From assembly GCA_001299455.1 (NCBI GenBank), contig CYUK01000003.1, forward strand, positions 1,240,001-1,304,000: a stretch of 64,000 nucleotides of DNA. The letters run 5' to 3'. Below, one piece after another: positions 53,926 through 62,113 of the stretch. Each line of letters starts with the position of its first letter. The first letter of the stretch is position 1. Below the pieces are notes generated by a model. It was not told where the DNA came from and made no database searches. It was given only the letters and a program-made list of their open reading frames with translations. The stretch is from Clostridiales bacterium SIT11 (GTDB lineage: Bacteria; Bacillota; Clostridia; Tissierellales; Peptoniphilaceae). Made by a program: the position numbers and the translations under genes.

Positions 53926-55440
53926 ATGAAACAAACATCCCTTGTCCTCATGCTGGTGACCATTTTGACAAAAATTTTTGGCCTGGCAAGAGAAAAAGCC
54001 CTGGCCCATTTTTTTGGGACGTCTGCCATGGCGGACTTATTTATTGTGGCCCTGTCCATTCCCATGCTCTTAACCAACCTCTTGACAGGAGCCATTAGTA
54101 CCAGTTACATTCCTGTCTACAATGAAATTGAACAGAGAAAGGGCCGGGGGCGGGCAGACCTTTTTACGGCCAATGTGACCAATTCCATGGGGATTTTCTT
54201 CTTTCTCCTGTCTCTGGTAGCCATTGTCTTTGCCCGGCCTCTTCTGAGCCTGATTAGTCCCGGCTTTACGGGAGCCCAAATGGAAAGGGCAGTCTTAATG
54301 ACCCGGATTTTCCTCTTGTCCATGGGGACTACAGCTGTGGGATCCATCTACCGGGCCTATCTCCAAATCCATAACCATTTTGTCTTAAGCGTCATTCATC
54401 CCATTGTCATGAATGTCTTGATTATTTTTTCCGTGGCATTTTTAAGCAAGTTGGGCCTTGTCCCCATGAGCCTAGGCGTCCTCCTGGCCTTTATCCTCCA
54501 ATTTGCTATTTTTCTTCCCTTTTTAAATAAGGATATTTTCCGCTTTGTCCTTTCAAGCAAGGACCCCTACTTAAAAACCATGATTATCTCCATCCTTCCC
54601 ATAGTCTTGTCCACTTCTGTCATTGAGTTTAACTTTATTATCAACAAGGCCCTGGCATCTTTGGTGACTAGTGGAGGGATTTCTGCCTTAAATTATGCCT
54701 CCAAGCTCCAAGGCTTTGTCACAGGAATTGTCATTTCTTCCATTTTAACTGTGGCCTATCCTCAAATGGCCAGGGCCATTGCCAACAAGGATGAAGAGGG
54801 CCTGAAAAAGTCCTTTTCTGATGGCCTTTCTCTTATGGGGCTTTTAGTGATTCCGGCCACTCTGGGTCTCATGGCTTTTTCAGATGAAATTGTGGCCCTC
54901 CTCTTTCAAGGAGGAGCTTTTTCCGCAAAAGATGCCCAAATGACTGGGGGAGTCCTCTTTTATTTTGCTCTTTCCCTGCCGGCCCTGGGTTTTCGGGAAA
55001 TGGTGTCCAGGATTTTTTTTGCTTCAGGAGATGTCCGGGTTCCTGTTTTCAACTCTCTTTTGATTTTAGGCCTGAACCTAGGTTTTTCCATCTTCTTATC
55101 CAGGCTTTTAGGCCTTGCCGGCCTAGGCCTGGCCACCAGCCTGGCCATGATTCTTGGAGGAATTTTCCTGGCTTTTTCTCTGAAGAAAAAGATGAAGGGG
55201 CAGCTCGTCTTTTTTGACCTCCTGACCCTGGGGAAATTTCTCCTAGCTTCTATCATCATGGTGGTTTTAAGTAAAAATGCCTACCTCTTCTTACAAGGAA
55301 GTCTAGGGCTTAGGCTGGCCCTGCTTGTGGCCATTGCCCTAGGAGGCCTTATTTACCTGGCCCTTCTTTGGATTTTCCGGGTTCCGGAAGTCAAGGAAGT
55401 CCTGAAATTTATAGGGGAAAAAAGAAAGGGAAAAGAATAG
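53926..55440 (+). CDS. murJ: Lipid II flippase MurJ
   Basis: Moves lipid II across the membrane for peptidoglycan synthesis. 504 residues, with about 14 membrane helices of the MATE/MOP fold. The N-terminal LVTILTKIFGLAREKALAHF and ISTSYIPVYNEI, which include conserved arginines and aspartates of the cavity, are typical. GGAGGAATT sits 6 bases before the ATG. It follows a terminator so closely that its own promoter must lie inside the upstream gene, or the terminator is leaky. Confidence 0.92.
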   Translation: MKQTSLVLMLVTILTKIFGLAREKALAHFFGTSAMADLFIVALSIPMLLTNLLTGAISTSYIPVYNEIEQRKGRGRADLFTANVTNSMGIFFFLLSLVAIVFARPLLSLISPGFTGAQMERAVLMTRIFLLSMGTTAVGSIYRAYLQIHNHFVLSVIHPIVMNVLIIFSVAFLSKLGLVPMSLGVLLAFILQFAIFLPFLNKDIFRFVLSSKDPYLKTMIISILPIVLSTSVIEFNFIINKALASLVTSGGISALNYASKLQGFVTGIVISSILTVAYPQMARAIANKDEEGLKKSFSDGLSLMGLLVIPATLGLMAFSDEIVALLFQGGAFSAKDAQMTGGVLFYFALSLPALGFREMVSRIFFASGDVRVPVFNSLLILGLNLGFSIFLSRLLGLAGLGLATSLAMILGGIFLAFSLKKKMKGQLVFFDLLTLGKFLLASIIMVVLSKNAYLFLQGSLGLRLALLVAIALGGLIYLALLWIFRVPEVKEVLKFIGEKRKGKE

Positions 55441-55469
55441 GATAAGTTTTTTAGAATTTGGAAAAGCTC

Positions 55470-55498
55470 CTGACCATAGAGGGGATGCATGGTATAAT
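55470..55498 (+). promoter_or_regulatory. Promoter of the 339-residue gene
   Basis: CTGACC (55470-55475), 17-base spacer, TATAAT (55493-55498). Confidence 0.65.
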
Positions 55499-55579
55499 AG
55501 GACTGAGTCCAAAACCTAATAGGTTTGTTAAGGACAACATAGCTATAGTGGTATAAGAAAATAAAGATAGGAGTTAAGG

Positions 55580-56599
55580 ATGGCAAACAAGTTATTTTAT
55601 GAATTAAAGGAAACTTTTTTAAGAGAAGTTGAAGATTTAAGACCGGAAAATATTGAAAATAAGACGGCAATTTTTGAAAAATTTCTGGAACTTCTAGAAG
55701 TTGTATCCAATGAAAGCCCCCTTTCAGAGGAGGGGAGTAGTTCAGAAGAAGGTGGAAATTATACTGGAGAAGAGGATTACAGTGATTTCTACCAAGACTA
55801 CCCAGAAGACAAGGAAGAAGAGGAAGCCTTTGAAGGACCCCTATCCCGACAATTAAAGGGAGGCCTCATTACGGGCTATGACATTTATGTTCCAGAGCGG
55901 TCTATTCGGGAGTTTGGGTTTGAAGAAGGAGATATTATCCGGGCCATTCCCCAAGGAACCAAGCGAATTGGCAATAAGTTTCGGGAATTCTACTTCTTTG
56001 AATGTGTCCAAAAGGCCGGAGAAGTCCAAACAGACCGCCGGGTGGTCAGTTTTGCCCAAGTAAAAAGAGATGATATTTTGGGAGACTATTACATTGAAGC
56101 TCTCGACGGGGAAGGCCATCCAATCACAGTCCTTTTAGGCCAAGGAGACGTGGATGCCCTTCATATTGACGAAAACGAACGGGTGGACTATGCCTATTGG
56201 GAAGATAAAATTCTAGACGGTCGGGTGGCTTGGAAGTACACCTTAAACGGTCCCGTTGTAGATAAGCCGGAAAACCTGGACCAGGGAGAGGACGGTTCTC
56301 TAGCTGGAATTAACCTAGTGGTAGCTGTAGACGACAAGGAAAATGAGGCCTATGAAGAAGAAGTGGCCCGGCTGGGAGGGAACTTTATTTCCCTGGACCA
56401 AGTCTTTATGGCCTTTAAGGAAAATCTTCCCCTGGATGCAGACTATGCCCTAGTCCTCCACGATAAAGTCCCCATGACTTATTTTGAAACCCTAAGGAAA
56501 AAACTTCAATTTGATGATATCCCCACGGTTTATATTGACCAGCTAGAGCCCAAGGATATTTATGGCGTCTTAAAAGAGAATTTTCATATTGAAGACTAG
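55580..56599 (+). CDS. Acidic uncharacterised protein with possible DUF2325-like C-terminus
   Basis: Not firmly recognised. 339 residues: a helical N-terminus (1-45), an acidic, disordered Glu/Ser/Asp linker (46-95), a beta-rich middle domain (about 100-230; ITGYDIYVPERSIREFGFEE, FFECVQKAGE), and a C-terminal alpha/beta domain (about 245-335; INLVVAVDDKENEAYEEEVA, LGGNFISLDQ, IPTVYIDQL). The last part resembles the DUF2325 layout (a short Rossmann-like domain) though the key cysteine-rich or GG motifs are weak. No signal peptide or TM. It has its own promoter and lies 9 bases upstream of the pyridoxamine-kinase-like gene, so they are probably one transcript. Confidence 0.6.
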   Translation: MANKLFYELKETFLREVEDLRPENIENKTAIFEKFLELLEVVSNESPLSEEGSSSEEGGNYTGEEDYSDFYQDYPEDKEEEEAFEGPLSRQLKGGLITGYDIYVPERSIREFGFEEGDIIRAIPQGTKRIGNKFREFYFFECVQKAGEVQTDRRVVSFAQVKRDDILGDYYIEALDGEGHPITVLLGQGDVDALHIDENERVDYAYWEDKILDGRVAWKYTLNGPVVDKPENLDQGEDGSLAGINLVVAVDDKENEAYEEEVARLGGNFISLDQVFMAFKENLPLDADYALVLHDKVPMTYFETLRKKLQFDDIPTVYIDQLEPKDIYGVLKENFHIED

Positions 56600-56608
56600 G
56601 AGGTAGGT

Positions 56609-57442
56609 ATGGGAAAGAAAATTTTACTCATTTCCGACATTCCAGGCTATGGGAAAGTTGGCGCCATGGCCATGATTCCCACCCTGTCCTTTATGGGCTA
56701 TCGGTGCTATAATTTGCCCACACTTTTAGTCTCCAATACTCTGGACTACGGGGACTTTGCCATGATGGACACCACAGACTACATGGAAAAGACCATTGCC
56801 GTCTGGGACCGGCTGGACTTTGACTTTGACTGTATTTGTACAGGGCTCATGTCCAGTTCCCGGCAAGTGGACCTGGTGACAGACTATATTAAGACCTGGA
56901 AAAAAGACGGCCGGATTGTCCTGGTGGACCCTGTCATGGGGGACAACGGGTCTCTCTACCATGGAGTGGAAGAAGAAATGGTTGAAGCTATGGCAGGCCT
57001 GGCCCAGGTGGCGGACTATTTTATTCCCAATGGAACAGAAAGCAGGCTCATGGCCAAGAAAAAGGGCCTGGATAAAAAGGACTACCGCCATCCAGCCATT
57101 GACGCCATGCGGGACCTAGGGGCCAAGTCTGTCCTGGTAACCAGTGGAGTTTCCATGGAGGAAGATCCTGTTATTGAAGGCTACGACCACTTGAAAGAGG
57201 CCTATTTCAGCCAACCCTTTAACCGGGTTCCTGTGTCCTTTCCTGGAACAGGAGACCTCTTCTCGGCCATTTTAATTGGCATCCTCCTAGATGGAAAGAG
57301 CCTCCAAGAAGCGGCGGCCCTGGCTTCTAAGGCCATTTATGAAATGATGGCCTACTACAAGAACACATCAGACCCCTTCCATGGGATTCCCATTGAACAG
57401 TGTAGCCAAATGCTCCTAAAAAGTATTGGCCAAGGAAAATAA
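56609..57442 (+). CDS. Pyridoxamine/pyridoxal kinase-like protein
   Basis: A 277-residue ribokinase-fold enzyme. ISDIPGYGKVGAMAMIPTLS (about 8-27) is the PdxK/PdxY substrate loop, VDPVMGDNGSLY is the metal-phosphate loop, PNGTESRLMA follows, and the anion-hole motif VSFPGTGDLFSAILIG near 210-225 has the catalytic Asp. It should phosphorylate pyridoxal, pyridoxamine or pyridoxine for PLP salvage. AGGAGGTAGGT precedes the ATG. A clear terminator follows. It complements pdxS at 8.5 kb. Confidence 0.9.
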   Translation: MGKKILLISDIPGYGKVGAMAMIPTLSFMGYRCYNLPTLLVSNTLDYGDFAMMDTTDYMEKTIAVWDRLDFDFDCICTGLMSSSRQVDLVTDYIKTWKKDGRIVLVDPVMGDNGSLYHGVEEEMVEAMAGLAQVADYFIPNGTESRLMAKKKGLDKKDYRHPAIDAMRDLGAKSVLVTSGVSMEEDPVIEGYDHLKEAYFSQPFNRVPVSFPGTGDLFSAILIGILLDGKSLQEAAALASKAIYEMMAYYKNTSDPFHGIPIEQCSQMLLKSIGQGK

Positions 57443-57449
57443 AAGAAGG

Positions 57450-57477
57450 CCCCCTAGTGCGAAACTAGGGGGATTTT
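57450..57477 (+). terminator. Terminator after the kinase gene
   Basis: CCCCCTAGT and ACTAGGGGG form a perfect 9-bp stem with a 5-base loop, followed by ATTTTC. Confidence 0.85.
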
Positions 57478-57509
57478 CATGTGAAGGCCAGGAATTGGGG
57501 AGAGAAAGT

Positions 57510-57538
57510 TTGACAAAAATAAGAAAATAACATATAAT
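57510..57538 (+). promoter_or_regulatory. Promoter of rpsF-ssb-rpsR
   Basis: Perfect TTGACA (57510-57515), 17-base spacer, perfect TATAAT (57533-57538). Confidence 0.95.
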
Positions 57539-57555
57539 ACTAAGGATTCATCCTT

Positions 57556-57575
57556 GCTTTTTCCAAAGAAAAAGC
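57556..57575 (+). promoter_or_regulatory. Hairpin in the rpsF leader
   Basis: GCTTTTTC (57556-57563) and GAAAAAGC (57568-57575) form a perfect stem with loop CAAA, between the promoter and the rpsF ribosome-binding site. S6:S18 autoregulatory leaders are known here in other bacteria, but the CCG bulge of that motif is not seen. Confidence 0.4.
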
Positions 57576-57600
57576 CAAAAGTCCATAAGGAGGTGACAAA

Positions 57601-57885
57601 ATGAGAAAGTATGAAGCAATTGTCATGTTTTACCCAGATGTAGAAGAGGAAAAACGTGAAAAAGCCCTCAGCCGTTTAAAAGGAATTATTGAAGACGCTG
57701 GAAAAATTTCCAACGTTGATGAATGGGGAAGCCGTAAGTTAGCCTATAGTATTGAATACTACCAAGAAGCTTACTACGTTTTAATCGAATTTGAAGCAGA
57801 AACAGAAGCCATTACTGAATTTACTCGGGTTGCCAAAATCTTAGACCCAGTAATGCGCCACATGGTTGTTCGCTTAGAAGACTAA
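57601..57885 (+). CDS. rpsF: Ribosomal protein S6
   Basis: 94 residues, normal length. MRKYEAIVMFYPDVEEEKR, the middle DEWGSRKLAYSIEYYQEAYY and the terminal MRHMVVRLED match bS6. It binds S18 on the 30S platform, whose gene follows in the same operon. AAGGAGGTGAC is a strong site. Confidence 0.97.
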   Translation: MRKYEAIVMFYPDVEEEKREKALSRLKGIIEDAGKISNVDEWGSRKLAYSIEYYQEAYYVLIEFEAETEAITEFTRVAKILDPVMRHMVVRLED

Positions 57886-57904
57886 TTCCAAAGGAGTGTA
57901 AAGA

Positions 57905-58435
57905 ATGAATAATGTATCTTTGCTCGGACGTTTAACGAAAGATCCAGACCTACGCTATACCCAAAGTGGAAGCGCTGTTTGCCGCTTTACCCTAGCTGTA
58001 GACCGGGGCCTCAGTCGTGAAAAACGCCAAGAATTAGAAGCTAATAATCAACAAACTGCAGATTTTATATTCATTACAGCCTGGGGAAAAACAGCAGAAC
58101 TCGTAGCAAATTATTTAAGCAAGGGCCGGCAAGTTGCCGTGGAAGGAAGTATCCGGACAGGGTCTTACGAAAAAGACGGCCAACGTGTTTATACAACAGA
58201 AGTGTGGGCCAATCGGGTTCATTTTATTTCCGATGGAAGTCGGTCCGGTGGCTCTAGTTACGATCAATCCAGACCGGGAGCTTTTCAAGCAGACCAACAA
58301 CGGCCTGGCCCTGGTCCACAAGGTGGAAGCCAACCCATCAATCCCTATGGAGGAAATCCAGGGAGCAGTCAAGGGGCATCCACAGAGGATTCCAGCGGTT
58401 TTTACCCCATAGACAATGATGATATTCCATTTTAA
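57905..58435 (+). CDS. ssb: Single-stranded DNA-binding protein
   Basis: 176 residues: OB fold (1-110) with LLGRLTKDPDLRYTQSGSAV at the start and QVAVEGSIRTGSYEKDGQ in the middle, a Gly/Gln/Pro/Ser-rich linker (about 115-165) and the acidic tip DNDDIPF that recruits partner proteins. Flanked by rpsF and rpsR in the standard order, it is translated from its own AAGGAGTG site. Confidence 0.97.
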   Translation: MNNVSLLGRLTKDPDLRYTQSGSAVCRFTLAVDRGLSREKRQELEANNQQTADFIFITAWGKTAELVANYLSKGRQVAVEGSIRTGSYEKDGQRVYTTEVWANRVHFISDGSRSGGSSYDQSRPGAFQADQQRPGPGPQGGSQPINPYGGNPGSSQGASTEDSSGFYPIDNDDIPF

Positions 58436-58450
58436 AAAGGAGGGGTGACG

Positions 58451-58675
58451 ATGCAAAGAAGATTTCGTTCTCGGAGAAAAGTATGTGCTTTTTGTGCCGA
58501 CGAAAAAAAGGTCATCGATTATAAAGATACACAAACGCTGCGCAAATATATCTCTGACCGGGGGAAAATTCTTCCTCGCCGGGTAAGCGGATGTTGTGCA
58601 AAACATCAAAGAGAAATGCAAGGAGCTATTAAGAGAGCTCGCCAAGTTGCATTACTTCCATATAGTGCAGATTAA
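58451..58675 (+). CDS. rpsR: Ribosomal protein S18 (zinc-binding type)
   Basis: 74 residues. The core [20 protein letters not shown] and the basic C-terminal helix are typical. CAFC near residue 13 and CCAKH near 47 supply the cysteines and histidine of the C+ (zinc-knuckle) version of S18. AAGGAGGGG fits this ATG; a GTG two codons earlier is less likely. A strong terminator ends the operon. Confidence 0.97.
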   Translation: MQRRFRSRRKVCAFCADEKKVIDYKDTQTLRKYISDRGKILPRRVSGCCAKHQREMQGAIKRARQVALLPYSAD

Positions 58676-58676
58676 G

Positions 58677-58703
58677 AAAAGGTGGACATGGTCCACCTTT
58701 TTT
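58677..58703 (+). terminator. Terminator of the rpsF operon
   Basis: AAAAGGTGGAC pairs with GTCCACCTTTT around loop ATG, with the T-run extending beyond. Confidence 0.92.
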
Positions 58704-58775
58704 CATTAGGCTTGGAGAGGATGACTAGTAGAAATAGAGGATTTATGGTATATTAGAAGGATAAGAGGTGATAAA

Positions 58776-59684
58776 TTGAAAGAGAAACAACATGCAAGTT
58801 TATTGCCCGTAATCCTACAATCCATAGGGATTGGCTTTATTGGCCTTTTATTTCCTATTGCCTACCTCTTCCTACCCATGCTCTTTTTAACAGAGGCTGT
58901 GGACAAGGGACTGACCAAGACCATAGGAATATTTGCCCTTTTATGTGGACTTATGGGCTTTCTTTCACCAAAACTGGGCTTGAGCATTTTTAGTTTATTT
59001 TTACCCTTAATCTTAATTATGCACTACTGCCTGGTTTCTAAAAAAGATTTACTCAAGACCCTCCTGCTATCGACAGTGGTCTTTATGCTTTCCATCCTAG
59101 TGGTGGCCTATACGTCTGGAAGTTTAGACCTTGTCAATGATCCAAACCTAGTGGATAAGATTATAAAAAATCAAGAAGATTTAGGTCTTTGGCAGGAAAA
59201 TATGCATACTTTTCTGCCCCAAATTCGGGAGGCCATTGGGCAGTTTTTACTGGTCCTACCAGCGGTTTGTCTGATTATTTCCTTGGTGACTTCCTATGTC
59301 ACCCTGACTCTGACAGGTCGACGGCTCCTGGCCCGGGGAAAGCTTGTGGTCCAACCGCCTGCTTTTTACTATTTCAGACTTCCCAAGGGACTTTTTTATG
59401 CCTTGGCAGGAATTATGCTTGTCTTTCTCCTATTTTCAGGAGAAATTCAAGACTTTGCCCCAGGAATTGTAGAAAATTTGACCCTCCTGGCTGGATTTTT
59501 ATTTTTTGTCCAAGGCCTATCAGTCCTAGACTTTTTTAGCCTGAGACTGGGTCTACCCAATTTTTTAAAGCTGTTTTTAACGGTGGTCTTTATCCTTTCC
59601 CCGGTCTTCCAAGTGCCCCTTGCCTTTTTGGGCCTGGTAGATGCTGGAGTTGACCTGAGAAGAATACAGAGAAATGAAAGGTAA
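58776..59684 (+). CDS. YybS-family membrane protein (DUF2232)
   Basis: A 302-residue integral membrane protein with about eight helices, immediately upstream of gdpP as in many Bacillota. The N-terminal GFIGLLFPIAYLFLPMLFLT and C-terminal FFSLRLGLPNFLKLFLTVVF resemble YybS, whose biochemical role is unknown. The start is TTG with AGAGGTG 6 bases upstream. Its promoter is probably TATATT near 58750 with a weak -35. It begins the yybS-gdpP-rplI-dnaB transcript. Confidence 0.85.
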   Translation: MKEKQHASLLPVILQSIGIGFIGLLFPIAYLFLPMLFLTEAVDKGLTKTIGIFALLCGLMGFLSPKLGLSIFSLFLPLILIMHYCLVSKKDLLKTLLLSTVVFMLSILVVAYTSGSLDLVNDPNLVDKIIKNQEDLGLWQENMHTFLPQIREAIGQFLLVLPAVCLIISLVTSYVTLTLTGRRLLARGKLVVQPPAFYYFRLPKGLFYALAGIMLVFLLFSGEIQDFAPGIVENLTLLAGFLFFVQGLSVLDFFSLRLGLPNFLKLFLTVVFILSPVFQVPLAFLGLVDAGVDLRRIQRNER

Positions 59685-59687
59685 ATC

Positions 59688-61667
59688 ATGGAGAATAAAA
59701 AATTTATTCAAACTAGAGATTTTTCCCTCTATCTCGTGGTAATTGGTCTTTTGAGTCTAGGACTCTTGACAAAGAGCTACCTCCTAGGAGGCCTGGGTCT
59801 TGTGGCCCTAGGCTACTGTGCCTACTTAAGCTATAACAAGGCCGAGAAGAAAAACCAAGAAATCCTAGACTATATAGAAGATATCAATAAGGACTTTGAC
59901 CAGGTGACCAAGCATGCTATTTTTTCCATGCCCTTTCCCCTGGTCGTAGCCGATGACGACCAAAAAATTGTTTGGTACAATACGCCCTTTATTAACCTAT
60001 TTGAAGAGGAAGACAACCTCCTGGGCCAGGCCCTGGATAAACTCCTGGTTCTGCCGGAAAAAATGGAAGAAGATCCCACAATGGATCATGATGGAAAGAC
60101 TTACCGGGTTTTTCCTAACAAGATTACAACCAAGACCTCCTCTTCCAGGGATTGTCTTTACCTCTACTATTGGATTGATGTGACACGTTATGAAGAGTTA
60201 AAGACCCAGGCAGAGGCCCAGGAACCTGTTGTGGCCATTGTTGAAGTGGACAACTACGATGAAATTATTGACAACATGGATTCCGCCCTTCGGCCCATGG
60301 TCCAGGCCAAACTGGATTCTACGATTACCCAATACTTCCAGGAGGAAAATGCCCTTTTGCGGAAGTTTGACCAGGACACCTACCTGGCTGTTATGAACCA
60401 GGAAGCCTATAGGGACTTAAGGGCGAGAAAATTTGATTTGCTAGATAAAATTCGGGGGATGGAAATCGAAAATAGCCTGCCCCTAACCCTGTCTATTGGA
60501 GTTTCCAATCCAGGTCTTTCCTATATTGAAGCCTACCGGGCGGCAGACACATCCCTAGATGTGGCCCTAGGCCGGGGAGGAGACCAGGCTGTAGTCCGGG
60601 TGGCGGACTCCTATGAATTTTTCGGCGGAAAGTCCAAGGCCGTAGAAAAGAGAAACAAGGTCAAGGCCCGGGTTCTAGGAATTGCCTTGAGGCAATTAAT
60701 TGACCGGTCAGGAAAAGTCTTTGTCATGGGCCATGCCAATCCAGACATGGACGCCATTGGAGCCGGGATTGGTGTCTTAAGGGCCATAGCCAATAGGGGC
60801 AAGGAAGGTTACCTTGTCTTGAAAAATTCCAATCCCAGTATTGACAACCTGATGAACCGGATGGATGAAGAACAACCTTCCCTGAGAGACCGGTTTGTCA
60901 CGGGAGAAGAAGCCCTCCGCCTTTTGGAGTCGGACTCCCTCCTGATTATGGTGGATAACCACAAGCCATCTTTTACAGAATATCCACCTCTAGTGGAAGA
61001 AATTGCCAATGTTGTGGTCATTGACCACCACAGACGGGGAAAAGAATTTGTGAAAAACCCTGTTCTTTCCTATGTCGAGCCCTATGCTTCTTCCACTTGT
61101 GAATTGGTGACAGAAATGCTCACCTATATGAGCGATGATTTTCACCTAACGAATTTTGAAGCCGATGCCCTTATGAGTGGGATTGTTGTAGATACGAAAA
61201 ACTTTACCTTCCACACAGGAGTCAGGACCTTTGAAGCTGCCAGTAGCCTAAGACGGGCTGGGGCCGATATGTCCAAGGTCCGGGTCTTCTTTGAAGATGA
61301 CTACAAGACAATTTTGGCCAGGGCAGAGGTGGTCCACCAAGCCAAGGTCTACTTTGATTATATTGCCATTTCCCACCTAGACCAGGATACAGATAACTCC
61401 GTTCTTGTTGCTGCCCAGGCAGCCAATGAACTCTTGGAAATTCATGGAATTAAGGCGTCCTTTGTCCTAGCGAAAAAAGAAGGAGCCGTCCATATTTCCG
61501 GCCGGAGTCTAGGAGAACTTTCTGTCCAATTAATTCTTGAAAAGGTAGGGGGCGGTGGCCACTTAAATATGGCTGGAGCCCAAATTGAAACAGACTCCCT
61601 AGAAGAAGCTAGAGATAAATTACTTGAAGCCATTGAAGAGTATTTAGATGAAGGAGCCGAAGTATGA
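59688..61667 (+). CDS. gdpP: Cyclic-di-AMP phosphodiesterase GdpP
   Basis: Hydrolyses the second messenger c-di-AMP, which controls potassium and wall homeostasis. 659 residues: two TM helices (about 12-50), a PAS-like domain (about 65-170), a degenerate GGDEF domain (about 175-300) lacking the GGDEF signature, then DHH/DHHA1 with GHANPDMDAIGAGIG (about 345-359), VDNHKPS, VVIDHHRRGKEF and GGGGHLNMAGAQ. It begins 3 bases after yybS and overlaps rplI by 4. Confidence 0.96.
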   Translation: MENKKFIQTRDFSLYLVVIGLLSLGLLTKSYLLGGLGLVALGYCAYLSYNKAEKKNQEILDYIEDINKDFDQVTKHAIFSMPFPLVVADDDQKIVWYNTPFINLFEEEDNLLGQALDKLLVLPEKMEEDPTMDHDGKTYRVFPNKITTKTSSSRDCLYLYYWIDVTRYEELKTQAEAQEPVVAIVEVDNYDEIIDNMDSALRPMVQAKLDSTITQYFQEENALLRKFDQDTYLAVMNQEAYRDLRARKFDLLDKIRGMEIENSLPLTLSIGVSNPGLSYIEAYRAADTSLDVALGRGGDQAVVRVADSYEFFGGKSKAVEKRNKVKARVLGIALRQLIDRSGKVFVMGHANPDMDAIGAGIGVLRAIANRGKEGYLVLKNSNPSIDNLMNRMDEEQPSLRDRFVTGEEALRLLESDSLLIMVDNHKPSFTEYPPLVEEIANVVVIDHHRRGKEFVKNPVLSYVEPYASSTCELVTEMLTYMSDDFHLTNFEADALMSGIVVDTKNFTFHTGVRTFEAASSLRRAGADMSKVRVFFEDDYKTILARAEVVHQAKVYFDYIAISHLDQDTDNSVLVAAQAANELLEIHGIKASFVLAKKEGAVHISGRSLGELSVQLILEKVGGGGHLNMAGAQIETDSLEEARDKLLEAIEEYLDEGAEV

Positions 61668-62113
61668 AGATTATATTATTAGATAAGGTAAAAAATTTAG
61701 GCAATGCCGGAGATTTAACAGAAGCCAGCGATGGCTATGCTCGGAACTTCCTATTTCCCAGGAAACTTGCCATTGAAGCTACGGAAGAAAACCTAGCCCA
61801 ATGGAAGGAAGACCAAAAGGAAAAGAAAAAGAAGGAAGCAGAAGACCGGGCCCAGGCAGAAGAATTAAAAAAGATCCTGGAAAAAGAACCTGTCATTTTA
61901 AAGGCCAAGGGGGGCACTACAGGCAAGCTCTTTGGAGCCGTGACTAGCAAAGACCTGGAAAAAGCGGTCCAAAACCAACTCAAGGTAAAACTGGACCGGA
62001 AGAAAATTGAACTCAAGGAAAATATTAAGGAAGTCGGAGTCCACACAGTAGAAGTCCGGGTTTATCCAGAAATGACGGCCAAACTTCGGGTGGATGTCCA
62101 AGTAGAAAACTAA
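61664..62113 (+). CDS. rplI: Ribosomal protein L9
   Basis: 149 residues, normal length. The N-terminal MKIILLDKVKNLGNAGDLTE and DGYARNFLFPRKLAIEAT, the long connecting helix rich in Lys/Glu, and the C-terminal GKLFGAVTSKDLEKAV match bL9. Its ATG overlaps the gdpP stop by 4 bases, and its stop overlaps dnaB by one base. Confidence 0.97.
   Translation: MKIILLDKVKNLGNAGDLTEASDGYARNFLFPRKLAIEATEENLAQWKEDQKEKKKKEAEDRAQAEELKKILEKEPVILKAKGGTTGKLFGAVTSKDLEKAVQNQLKVKLDRKKIELKENIKEVGVHTVEVRVYPEMTAKLRVDVQVEN

Noticed and set aside
57539-57600. Classic S6:S18 autoregulatory leader
   Set aside because: There is a perfect hairpin, but the bulged CCG characteristic of that motif is not seen, so only a generic hairpin is reported.
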